A stretch of 64,000 bases of DNA from Gaeumannomyces sp. JS-464 (taxonomy: Eukaryota; Ascomycota; Sordariomycetes; Magnaporthales; Magnaporthaceae): positions 1,178,001 to 1,242,000 of the forward strand of contig NGZR01000002.1 in NCBI GenBank assembly GCA_002197995.1. Reading direction: 5' to 3'. The translations under genes and the position numbers were made by a program. Numbering within the stretch: position 1 is the first letter of the stretch; every line of letters begins with the position of its first letter. Below the pieces are notes generated by a model, which ran no database searches, had not been told where the DNA came from, and was given only the letters and a program-made list of their open reading frames with translations. Positions 43,888-55,700 of this stretch are shown one piece after another.

Positions 43888-44964
43888 GGAGTGAAAATTT
43901 TTTTTTGGCAGACTTTCTTTTGCTTTATTCTACTAAAACTGCAGCTGCTTTGCAGCAAACAGCCCCAACTTGATCTCATGCGGTAGGACACGGCGACGGG
44001 TTTTATTTTGTGCAACCGTCGCCGTGGGGGACCCCGATTCACAGCGTTCCAACACCCGCGGCCTTAATGTAAGCAAGCTATTCAGGTCCCCAAGTAGATG
44101 CAGTTTCTAGCATTGCTCGCGGCTATATAACATCAAGTCTAGCACTTTTAAGTGAAGGATTGGTGCCAGTGGAAGGCGGATAATAGACGCCTGGTCAACC
44201 TATCGGATCGGAGACGTCTCCCCGATTCCCTCCTCCAAGGGGCATCCTCGTTAGACCACCCACCGCTCAGAAGGCGGGTGGCCAAAAAGGGCATACAAGC
44301 GGACATTGCCAAGAAGTCACAGATGGACCCCGCCGGCCAAGCCCCCGACGTATGATCCCGTTTGAGCTTGGTGCACCAATCCCGGCCAGCGATCTTTAAG
44401 ATCTGCCAGATTATTCCCGACTGCAGCCCACGGCCGCCCCGGAAAATGGAAACAAACGAGGAACATGGTATTTGCTAATCAGCGTGCATTTCCCATATTC
44501 TGCCTGTATGCACATGCTATTGTGCCCGGGGAAGTTATGGATGGTCAACGGAGGACACCAAGCTTTGACTCGGGAAAGGCCGGTGGCCTTCGGATGCTTA
44601 AATTCCATTGTTTCCATAAGTCACTTCCTACTTCTGTTATGGCTTTTGATGCGTGAAAAAGGAAGAAAAAAAAAACCAAAGCAATAAATTGGCTGTTCTT
44701 GATGAGACGTGCGATTCGTTGGAGCTGGACATACTTGTGTCGTTCCCATCCACGCCAGACATGTGGCATGCTCGAAGAGTGCGAGAAAACTAGCCGTGAA
44801 AATATGAACATGTCCTGGTATCCCTCTCCCAAACTCCCGTTCCCATAAAATCCCTAAAGCGCAGCAGAACAAAAGATAGGATGATTACCCCGCTGCATGG
44901 AAGACTGTCGTCTCCGAAGCGGTGTTCTGGTGTCTTCTCCACCCTTTACGAAGGCCCCAACACT
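43888..44964. other. Intergenic, no gene supported
   Basis: Low-scoring open frames on both strands overlap each other; no domain or signal peptide is convincing. Confidence 0.5.
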
Positions 44965-45174
44965 TCAGCGGCCGACCGAGCAGGTGCAGCCCTGGCGGAG
45001 CGCGGGGTCGGTGTGCGGGAAGGGCACGCAGAGGTTGCCTTGGTGGGTGCAGTCGAGGCCCTGGGCGCCGCAGTTGGTCGTCTCACACGGCCCAGAGTAC
45101 TGGCGGGGGAGGAGGGCCGGCACGGCGGCGGCGAGAGAGGCCATGGCGGCGGCGAGGATCTTGGTGGCGAGCAT
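44965..45174 (-). CDS. Small secreted cysteine-rich protein (69 aa)
   Basis: The ATG at 45174 opens a signal peptide, MLATKILAAAMASLAAAVPA, followed by LLPRQYSGPCETTNCGAQGL and DCTHQGNLCVPFPH, ending QGCTCSVGR. The mature part has six cysteines in about 47 residues (C-x4-C, C, C, C-x-C), enough for three disulphides. The frame is also open upstream to 45240, but only the 45174 start puts the hydrophobic segment at the N-terminus. Small size, secretion signal and even Cys number fit an apoplastic effector or antimicrobial-like protein; the family is not recognised. Confidence 0.7.
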   Translation of the reverse strand: MLATKILAAAMASLAAAVPALLPRQYSGPCETTNCGAQGLDCTHQGNLCVPFPHTDPALRQGCTCSVGR

Positions 45175-46048
45175 GGTGGGATGTTGTTGTTGGTTTTGGT
45201 GGATTTTGACAGATAGGTTTGGAAGGAGCTTCGTTCGCAAGCGACAGTGACGAGAATAGTGAGGATAGAGATTTGACGAGATTCTGAGTGCAGGATGGCG
45301 AGGTCTGATGCTTTATGCCTTTTTGCGGATCGTTGGGATGATGGAAGTGTGATGGCTTGATATCCGGTTATCCTGCTCCCACGAAAAAGAGGCGACCAGA
45401 GGCTGGTTTATATCTGAGGCGAGACAGGTGTCTATCCAAGAGCAGACAGCTGTCCATGCGTCCTGCTGGGTGGTGGCGCGGGCGGCAGATGTTGAGACGA
45501 AACATGCTGAAGGCTCACCGTAGAAGGGATCGCCCTGCGTGCGCGCGGCCGCCCAGGCTAAAAATTGGGCTCTACCGAGACACAACTCGGTCTTAGTTCC
45601 GCGCCAAGCCAAGCCATCAGGGCGCGCGCGCAAAGCCACGGGGTGCGATTCAGCAGCACAAGAGCCTCCAAGAGGCCCTATCCCGGCCGCCACTCGTCGA
45701 TCTGCGATGCGAGCTAGCTGCTCCACTGACATATGCCGAGGCGCTTGTGCTTCCATGTATGCGTTTTCCTGGTTTAGGGCAATTTGTTTCTTGCTTTGTC
45801 AGGCTCGGGTGTCGACCGCGCCAAGGATGATCCATATAAGTACAAAGGGGGACCAAATCGGCTATCACTGCCCCAAAGCTGTTCTAGACTCTTGGCTGTC
45901 TTGTCTCCTGCCCGGCCAAGGCGGGTCAAGGTCCGCGGCCGCCGAATAGACTTCAAGTTGGGGGCCCGGGATCAGTCCTTGGCCGGGCCTCAACAGATTG
46001 GCTTGTGTCCCGCTGGCACCAACCCCGCACAAGTAAGCCTCCTGCTCC
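45175..46048. other. Intergenic; one weak minus ORF
   Basis: 45313-45756 (-) is open for 147 codons (MEAQAPRHMSVEQLARIADR) without a recognised domain; not called. Confidence 0.4.
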
Positions 46049-47744
46049 TCATGCTCCTCCTTCCTGGCCGTCGTCTGTCTCGGAGGCCGCCTCCGCCCTC
46101 AGGATGTGCTTCACGACCTTGCCAGACCCCGTCCGGGGCAGCCTGTTGACGAAGCGGAACTGCTTGGGGATCTTGTAGCCTCCAATCAAGCCGCGACAAT
46201 GCTCGACCAGGTCAGCGCTGGTGGCCTTTGAATCGGGATGCTGTGAAGCAGCCTCCTCGGTATCTTCCTCCTCGTGTGCGAGCACGACGTACGCGCGGCC
46301 AACTTCGCCCCAGCGAGCATCGGGGATGCCGATGACAGCGACCGAGGCCACCTTGGGATGTGCCGCGAGGGCCGCCTCGACCTCAGCCGGGTACACGTTC
46401 TCGCCTCCCGAGATGAAGATGTCCTTGCGGCGGTCCATGATGTACACGAACCCATCCCCATCGCGGCGTCCAACGTCGCCGGTGCGGAACCAAGGGTAGT
46501 CCCACGTGGCGCCGCCTGCGCCGTTCACTTGAGCAGGCATCCCCGAGCCGTCCAGCGACAGCAGCGCGGCTTGCCCATTGGCATACAGTCCTCCCCAGTA
46601 CCCGGGCGACACACTCGGCCCCGCAACCGCGATCTCGCCCGCCTCGCCGACGCCAACAGGGTTGCCGTGCTCATCCACGATCTCAACCCTCGTCAGCTGT
46701 GGTCGCCGACCGACAGAGCCGGCCTTGGCGGCCAGGGTCTCGGCCGAGAGCGGCATGCCGAGCGCGGTGCCAGTCTCGGTCGTGCCGTAGCCGTCGACCA
46801 TGAGCACGCCGCGGTCGAGCCAGGAGCGGATGCGGGAGGGCGGGTTCGGCGCGCCGCCCGTGAAGAGCGCCTTAAGTTGCGTCCATTTCTCGGGCCTGAA
46901 GTTGGGCGCGCGGCTCAGCGCGTCCGCCATCTGCGGGACGCAAAAGTAGTGCGTCATGCCCGAGGCCAGGCGGTCGTTGGTGGCGACCGGGTCGAAGCGG
47001 GGCGAGACGACGAAGGCGGCGCCGGCGGCCAGGGGCGCCCAAACGGCGACGACGAGGCCCATAACGTGAAACATGGGCGCGTCGCACAGCAGCACCGACG
47101 ACTTCTTCACGCGGCCCAGAATGGAGAAGTTGAGGGCCCGTGGTGGTCATGTTGCGCCGGGTCAGGACGACGCCCTTTGGCTTACCTGAGGTGCCCGAGG
47201 TATAGAGGATCGTGGCCATGTCGTCGTCCGAGACAGCGCGTGGAGCGATGGGCGCCGGTGGGGACTCCCTTGCGTCTTGGAGGTTCTTAATGAAGGCTTG
47301 CATGTCGAGGTGGCGGCATCCAGCAGGCGGGGGTGCCGTCTCAGTCGCCGATGGGCTAGTCGAGCTTGTGGTTGTCGAAACGCCCGTGCTGCTGTCCCTG
47401 TGAGCGCGGTGGGTGTAGAGGATCGTTGGCGAGCAGTCTGCGAGGAGCCTTGCAAGCTCCGGCTGAGAGAGGCGCCAGTTGAGCGGCACGAAGATGGCGC
47501 CGAGCCTGATGAGAGCGTGCTGCAGGATGACCAGGTAGACGCTGTTGGGCGCCAGGACCGCCACGCGGTCTCCGGCCTGCACTCCCTCCTCCGCCAGATG
47601 CGCCGCTGCAGCCGAAACATCACCATCCAACTTGGCGTAGGTCCATATCTGCCTTGTTGTTGTGTCGCAGCAGGCTTCGCGGTTGGGGTGGTCTATAGCC
47701 CCGTTCCTGATGAGGTCCAGCGAGAAACCCGGCGGGATATCCAT
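46049..47744 (-). CDS. Acyl-CoA ligase / AMP-dependent synthetase
   Basis: ANL-superfamily adenylating enzyme. It starts MDIPPGFSLDLIRNGAIDHP at 47744. Motifs in order: NSVYLVILQHALIRLGAIFV, the P-loop-like ATILYTSGTSGKPKGVVLTR, FHVMGL, then KALFTGGAP and VDGYGTTETGTA (A5), GEIAVAGPSVSPGYWGG, WFRTGDVGRRDGDGFVYIMD (A7), RRKDIFISGGENVYPAEVEA (A8) and the C-terminal catalytic Lys in LPRTGSGKVVKHIL. Length is about 565 residues and no intron is needed. One base is missing near 47140 (ACCACCACGGGCCCTC), splitting the frame after RRNMTTT. There is no peroxisomal SKL end; the last residues are GQEGGA. It is divergent from the PKS 2 kb away, so it may load a starter acid or transfer the PKS product as an acyl-CoA; substrate unknown. 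Confidence 0.9.
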
Positions 47745-49734
47745 GGCGGGGGGTGTATAATGGACGGGAGGTTTGGGTTCTTTGGGGTCTATGCAACCAT
47801 GGGAAGCTGCATGGCCTGATCCAGTGTGTCGGTTCTGGTATCTTGCATGGGATTATGGAGGATAATTCTCTATACGCCGAGTGGTGGTGCAAGGCGCTGT
47901 ACCTTGGGTGACGAGGTGTTGTGGGCAGAATCTTTTTTTTTCCTTAAAAAATTGTGAAGCGGTGCTTTCGCATCCCGTCACCTCGGCCCCGAGAATTAGG
48001 AAGGAACTACTGATTCGAACGTCAGCCCGGGCGCACATTACATTGATCCCTCGAGCAGTCCTTCCAAACCGTCGAGGCCAGCCAACATTTTTCCTGGAGC
48101 CCAAGGTATCAGCCAGCTTGGAGGCATTTCTTTCGCCGCTCGGCTCTCCTCCCTCAATCTTGGCTGGTGATTTCTTCCGGCCCCCACCACCTCGATACCT
48201 CGAAGGATTGGACACAACTGTGACCAACTGTCACCATTCTTCATCCCGAAATAGTGGCAACGTTAAACCCTTTAAAGCTGGATTCGTTGGGATGTGCCCG
48301 GGACCAAGGAAAGCCGGCATTCGTGAGTCCGATGGAGCCAAGACGAGCGGGCGCTACCTCACGGCATTCGACTCAGACAACCCAAGGATTACAAATGGAC
48401 AAGTATCGGCCACACTCGACGGAAGTCCTAGGGGACCTTTGCGCGATGTTTACCCGATTCGGTTTCCGAGCATACGTGTCTTGAATCCGAGAAAGGTCAG
48501 CTGGATTCGGTGACGTGCGATAATCGATGAAGCTCGATCATCGGCTGCTGCGGAAAGCGGATTCGGCCCCAGCCGACAACGTTCTCATGTCAGCAAGGAT
48601 TCAGGGGGTAAACCCGGTATGGAGGCGGCGAGGAGCAGTGGCTACGGTATTGCAACATGCTCGCGTGTGGAATCCTCGATTAGGGAGAGTGTATTTGCGT
48701 ATGTATCGTATCCCCTTTGGTCGAAGGCCAAGATTCCGCGTGCTGTCCCCTGCCTAGGCTGCGCCATGCCCTCTGCGGCCCTGCGGCGTTGGGGGCCAGG
48801 CTTTTCCAGAAAGGTGCATATCACATACCAACACGCGCGCTTAAGCGCCTGACGGTTGAACGATCAGCCCTGTCTCGGGGGGGCGGGGCTGTCCCCACAA
48901 ACTGGTTGACCGGCGTGTGTGCCTCCTAGTAAGCCAGGGGGTGCGATCTTGGGACCAATCGATGTCAGCATTTTTGTAGGAGGAAGCAAGGGATTGGACA
49001 ACGTCAGTCCAAATGGGGAGGACTATTGCCTACTGTTACCCTACCTACCTGGGGCATGGCTCATAACGCCGAGCCGCCCCATACTCAACAACGATCCATC
49101 TTCTGAGCTAGAATTATGGATGCAAACCAGTAGGATGCCTGGATGACTCTGGAGCGCCAAGCTGGGTGTATCAGGCCCGTAATACAGAGTCTCCATGATC
49201 ACGATGGTCGAAGCTCAGGGTGACCGAGAAGTAATGACAAGAGAAGTTTGAAGAAGCTAGTTGGGGGCGCCCAACGAGGCATAATACACTGCATGGGAAG
49301 ATATCTCGGTGGGAGCCAGCGGACGAGATCGTGCCTTGAAAGCCCCGTGGGGAGGACAAAGAACCTCGAACTCGGCCTCGGTCCGCCCCCTCGCGTCCTC
49401 GCGCTCGAGGCCGCCCTCACTTGTTACAACATCGAGCCCACTCTTCCTTTCTGACTTCTTCTTCGCTTCCTTGTCGGCCAACCCTACCCCACCCTCGGAC
49501 TTCTCGTCCGCACAGTGCCCGGCATCCACTTTACATTACCGCCCAAGCTTTTACTGGCTTTACCTTCTACTTTCACACGGACTAGAGTGATTACTGTCTG
49601 ATGCTCGACTGAAGTTGACGGGCCAGCTTGCTGTACATGGTTCTGTCTCTTTTCCCCTCTTTTTTGGCGCCCTTCCCATCTCGTTCCAGTTCCACCCATC
49701 AAGCATTGCGGCTCCAAGGCCAGAAACGTCAACC
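47745..49734. promoter_or_regulatory. Divergent promoter region between acyl-CoA ligase and HR-PKS
   Basis: About 2.0 kb separates the two start codons. A 210-codon plus frame (47881-48513) is domain-free and I treat the region as non-coding. Joint regulation is inferred only from the head-to-head arrangement. Confidence 0.4.
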
Positions 49735-52700
49735 ATGGGACGCGAGGCCAGCATCCCGAGGCGACCCAAGCCGCTGGACCTCACAGGCGGCTACTTCATG
49801 GTCCCCGAGGGCCTGACGCCAGGCGCGGCTTCAACGGTAGTGCTGACGCCGGCCACAACCTCCCTGGGGCAGCCCACGCCCGCCCCAACGGTCAACATGG
49901 GGCTGGATGGCGATCAAACCATCAGCACGGGCGTCCCGGACGGTGACCAGAGTCCCAGCCGCGGCGTGCAAGAAGAATACGGTGAGGACGATGCCACAAC
50001 CGTCCCAGGCGTGAAGAAAAGCCCCACGCCTCCATATGAGCCCATCGCCATTATCGGCATGGGCATGCGCCTGCCCGGCGGCGTCCGCGACGACGCCTCC
50101 TACTGGGACCTCCTGGTCAACGGCCGAGACGGGCGCTGCCGCGTGCCGAGTCGCGCTACCACACCGAGGCCTGGGTCCGGCCTCCCGGCAGCAGCAAGCC
50201 GTCGTCGGCGCCCCAGGTCCCCAGCACGCACGGCTACTTCCTCGCCGCGGACGCGGACGGCTCCGACCCGCTGCGGCGCCTCGACAGCAGCTTCTGGACG
50301 CTCGGGCGGCAGGAGGCCGAGGCGCTGGACCCGCAGCAGCGGCTGTTCCTCGAGGTGGTGCACGAGGCGCTCGAGACGGCGGGGCTGACGGCGTCGTCGT
50401 ACCGCGGCGCCGACGTGGGCGTCTACGTGGGCCAGATGTGCGACGACTGGGCCGGCATGCAGCGCATGGACCGGCTGGACCACGGCTCGGCGCGCGCCGA
50501 GGTCGTGGGCGACTACATCGTCGCCAACCGCGCCTCGTACGAGTTCGACCTGCGCGGCCCCAGCGTCGTCGTGCGCACCGCCTGCTCCTCGTCGCTCGTG
50601 GCCCTGCACATGGCCTGCCGCGACCTGCAGGCGGGGGGCTGCAGCGCGGCCGTCGTGGGCGGCGTCAACGTCATGGTGTCGCCGCGCGACACGCTCGGCA
50701 TGAACCAGCAGGGCGTGCTCTCGCCGTCCGGGCGGTGCATGGCCTTCGACGCGGACGCGGACGGGTACGCGAGGGGCGAGGGCGTCTCGGCCATCTACAT
50801 CAAGCGGCTGGACGACGCGCTGCGCGACGGAGACCCGGTGAGGGCCGTGATCAGGGCCAGCTGCGTGTCCAACGACGGCCAGGGGGGCGGCCAGGGGATA
50901 ACCAGCCCGGACGGCGCGGCGCACGAGCGGATCATGCGCAAGGCCTACGACATTGCTAAGATTGATGATCTGGGCCGCACTGCCATGGTCGAATGCCACG
51001 GCACCGGGACGGCTGTTGGTGACCCGGTCGAGGCCGGAGCGGTCGCGAAGCTGTGGGGGAAGGACGGGATATATATCGGCTCGGTAAGTGTCGTCTGGCG
51101 GCTTGCGATGGGGTTACGTTTGTTCACAGATGCGGTGCTAACATCGACTGTAATTCAGGTCAAGGGAAACGTTGGTCACGGTGAGGGTGCCTCTGGTCTG
51201 TCGAGCGTCTTGAAGATGGTACTGGCTCTGGAGCACTCGACGATCCCGCCCAACATCCACTTCAACACGCCAAATCCGCGGAGTAAGATCTCCACTTTGC
51301 GCCAAAATGGCCTTTACAGCTCCCTCTAGTAACTAACGCTACTTTAATACAGTCCCGTGGGAGGATGGCAAGCTTACAGTACCGACCAAAGCCATCCCCT
51401 GGCCGGCTGATCGTCTGGAGCGGGTGTCGGTCAACAGCTTTGGAATTGGCGGTACAAATGCACATGTGGGTGTCTGGTCAAACCATTCCCTTTCAGATAG
51501 TACATGCTAACGAAGCCTGCAGGTCATTCTCGAATCCGCTTCTTGCGCAGGAGTAATGCCACCCCCTATTTCAGGCATCTGTGTAGAAGGCTCAGAGAAT
51601 GCCGAGGATGCCTCCAAGCCTCGCCTGCTGGTATTCTCGGCAAAACACCCAAAGGCGCTAGAGCGGTCCGCCGACGCTGTTCGAAACTACTTAAAAGATC
51701 ATCCTACCAAGCTCGACGATGTAGCTTACTCGCTGGCGGCTCGCCGCGAGGCCTATTCCCGTCGAGGCTTTGCAGTGGTAGGGCCTGATCAGGCTAGCAG
51801 CTTCAAGATGGATGCAAGGGGCACGGCCCCGGAGAAACAGCCTGCTGTTGTCTGGGTGTTCACGGGCCAAGGTGCGCAGTGGGCTCAGATGGGCAAGGAG
51901 CTGCTGGAAAAGGAGCCGCTGGTGCGCCAACGGGTTGAGCATTTCGACCGTCTGCTGGCCTCGCTTTCGAAAGCTCCATCATTCAGCGTCAAGGGTAAGC
52001 CTGAGTGCAAAATCCAGAGTAACAGCTTCTACCCTGGGTGAAAGCTGCTAACAAGCCACACGGCAGATGAGATTATGAAACCGCAAGGCCAGAGCCGCCT
52101 GTACGAAGCCGAGTACTCCCAACCCTGTATGGTTGCTCTCCAGCTTGCCGTTGTGGACCTCCTCAAGTCCTGGGGTGCCAAACCGACCGCGGTAGTCGGC
52201 CACTCGTCGGGCGAGACGGCAGCAGCATACGCGGCCGGCGCCGTGAGTGCCGACGACGCCTTCCTGCTCGCGTACCACCGTGGACAAATCACCCCTGCAC
52301 TAGCAAGGGCCCACGACGGCGGCATGGCGGCCGTCGGGCTAGGGAAAGACGCTGTCACTCCGTTCCTGCAGCCGGGCGTGATCGTCGGGTGCGAGAACTC
52401 CCCCGAGAGCGTCACGCTGAGCGGCGAGAAGGAGGTCCTGATATCGGTCATGGCCGCCATCACCGCCGCATGCCCTGGCGTGCTCTGCCGAAGATTGAAA
52501 GTCGAGTGCGGCTACCACTCGCAGCATATGGCTGCAGTGGCCGACGACTACTGGAACAGAATCACTGGGCATGATGGGGTGCGGGGCCAAGCCGTTGAGC
52601 CCACCGTCACTTTCTACTCATCCGTCAACGCAGGCCCGACCAAAGACCTCTCACCCAGACACTTCCTAGACAACCTCATCTCGCCCGTCCTCTTCGACGG

Positions 52701-55700
52701 CGCAGTCCGCGCTCTGCTTCGCGACCTCCCCACAACTCCCCTCTTTGTCGAGATCGGGCCACACGCAGCGCTGGCCGGGCCGATACGCCAGATCGTGCTG
52801 AGCGAAGCTGCCGCAGCCGTCAACCCAAGCCAGAACCAGCATCCCAAGAAACAGCAGCAGAAAGAAGCCCAACACACCTACATCCCCACCTCGTCCGCAA
52901 CCGCGACGGAATGATCTGCCTGCTCGAGACGGCGGGCAACCTGTGGCTCGCGGGCGCGGCCGTCCAGCCTCGCGCCGCGAACCCGCCCGGCGGCGCCTTC
53001 GCGCGCGACATGCCGACGTACCAGTGGCACTACGAGGGCGGCGAGCACTGGCGCGAGAGCCGCATCTCGCGCGAGTGGCGCCTGCGCCGCTTCCCGCACC
53101 ACGAGCTGCTCGGCTCGCGCTGCCACGAGACGGGCGACGCCTGCCCGGCCTGGCGCTGCCGCCTGTCGCCCGCCGACGACGCGCAGTGGCTGCGGGAGCA
53201 CGTCGTCCGCGGGCTGCCCGTCTTCCCCGCCGCGGCCTTTGTCGTTATGGTGGGCGAGGCGCTCAGGCAGCTCGGCGGTCCCGAGGGCTTCTCGCTCAAG
53301 GGGGTCGCGTTCTCGGCACCGCTGGCGCTCGGCCAGGACGAGCCCATTGAGCTGATCACGGCACTGATGCCGATACCTGGCGGCGGCGGCGGCGAGGATG
53401 CGAGCTGGTATCACTTCTCCATCTCGTCCATCGCGGATACCAAGAGCGGCGGCGCGTGCACCCAGCACGCGACAGGCAAGTGCGCAGCAGGCGCAAAGTT
53501 CCAGCTCCCCACGTTTGAGAACGTAGCCGCGTCGGCAGACGCACTCGTGCGCCAGATCAACCACCAGGGCTTCTACGACACCTGGCGGCAGTTCGGGCTC
53601 GACTACGGCCCACAGTTCCAGCGCATCAAGGACGCGTGCTCACACGTCAGCGAGCGGCGCGCCGTGGCGACCATCGACACGTCCTGCATGCCCGAGGACG
53701 AGGACGTCTACTACCAGGTGGCCATGCATCCGACCTCCCTCGACGCGGCCTTCCACGCCTGCATGATGGCCGGGTGCGTAGGCCTGGAGCGCAACTTTGA
53801 GCGCCTCGCGGTTCCGCGCTACATCGACGAGGTCTACATCAAGCCCTCGGCGAGCGCCGCCAGGGCCAAGGAGATGGGCGTCGTGGCGGAGGCCTCCGAG
53901 AGGGCAAACGGGGTCTCCTGCAGCGACATCTTTGGCGCACCCAAGTCTGGCGAGGAGATATTCCTACACGTTCGGGGCCTCGAGGCGACGCCTCTCCCAG
54001 ACGAGGCCTCGCCAGGCAGCCCAAACTCCTCCCCGGTCGACCGGCATCTCGCAGCCGTCCTCGAGTGGAAGCCCGACCTCGACTTCGACAACTCGCCATA
54101 TTGGATAACGCCCGATAGGCGGCAGTATAGGCTCAAGGTGGCAAACATGATGGAGCTCCTCGGCCACAAGAAGCCCGCCATGCGCATCCTCGAGGTAGAG
54201 ACCCAGCACGGCAAGAACATGACCGACACAGCGCTTCAGGCACTCAAATCCCGGCAAGGCAGGCATCTGTACAGCGAGTACGTTCTTGGCAGCAGCAGTG
54301 AGGCCAACTCAAAGCTGGCTCAGGAGCGCTTCGGGCAGGCCCTCGGGATGAGATTCGCCACTGCCAACCTCGCCCTCGAGAGCTTCAACCTAGCACAGGC
54401 CCTCGAGATGCCAGCGCCCTTCGACTTGGTCATCCTCAACAGCTGCGACAGCGGCAGCCTCCCCGATCTGCTGCAGGCAATTCGGCCCCTCTTGAGCCCG
54501 CGCGGCGGCTGATACTCAGTGATTCCGCCCCTGCTCCGGCGCACGCGGCGGCTAGCAACGATGCCAAACTCGAGAGCAGATCCGTCGGCGAGTACAAGCA
54601 GTACATGGGGACCATGGGACACCTGCGGCGCGCGCTCCTCGCCGCCGGCTTCCTCACTCAGCGCGAGGTCGTGTACGACTACGGCGCATCGACCATCATG
54701 GCCCAGGCGGCGCCACCCGACCAAGAGGCGCAGCGAGTGCAGGCTCCTACTCCTCCTCGGCCAAAGGCCATCAACGTCCTGGCCCGCAGCACCTGGAGCC
54801 CCCGCGTGGCCGAGGCGGCCGCCCACCTACGGGCGCGCGGCTACGAGATCCAGTGGTTCCTGCCGGGCCAGCTGCTGCCCACGCAGCAGGTGGCCGTCAG
54901 CCTGCTGGACCTGGACGAGGAGCAGGGCCCGTTCCTGCACGGCATGGGGGCCGACGATCTGGCGGCGCTTAAGGCCAGTATCCTGTCGCTGCAGAACACG
55001 GGCGGCAGCGGGGCAGGGGACGCGCCGCCGCGGATGCTGTGGGTGACAGGGGCGGCGCAGGTGCGGTGCGAAGACCCGCGCTGGGCGCTCGTGCTCGGCG
55101 CGGCGCGCAGCATCCGGCGCGAGACGGGGATCGACCTCGTCACGCTCGAGCTTGAGGAGTTCGACGCGGCTGGATGGGCTGCCGTAGCGCGCGTGCTCGA
55201 CAGCTTTGAGCAGCGGTGGCGGGAGGACGAGGGCGTGGAGGACGATGTGGATCCCGAGTCCGAGTATGTCTTCTCCGGCGGCGAGATCCAGATCGGCAGG
55301 TTCGACTCGGTTGATCTGCCCAAGAAGCTGTTGGAGCAAGCGAACGACGAAGAGGACGAGGGCAAAGCGCGCAAGGTCCTGGGTGTGGACAAGCATGATG
55401 GCCACACGACGCTCGAGTGGAAGCGACAGGTCGTCTCGGCTGATGATAGAGCCGACGGCAACATCGTTCAGGTTCAAGTCCGAGCCTTTGCTCTGTTGCC
55501 CAGCGAGCTTCAAGCTGCTTCGGGCGGCAGTCCCACCTTGACAGAGTTCGGCTTCCTGGCCAGTGGCGTTGTCAGCGCCGTCGGGCCCCATGTCGAGAAG
55601 TTGAGCGTAGGAGACCGGGTAGTCGTCTATGGCGCCGGCAGTGCCGCGACATCTGTTCGAGCCTCCGAGGAAGTCTGCTTCCGGATCCGCGACGAGATGT

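Noticed and set aside
47881..48513. 210-codon plus-strand open frame in the ligase-PKS gap
   Set aside because: No domain, signal peptide or intron structure; overlaps minus frames of similar quality.
50100..50999. 299-codon minus frame
   Set aside because: Antisense shadow of the ketosynthase domain; His/Val/Arg-rich composition typical of such shadows.
52878..53564. 228-codon minus frame
   Set aside because: Antisense shadow of the PKS dehydratase region.
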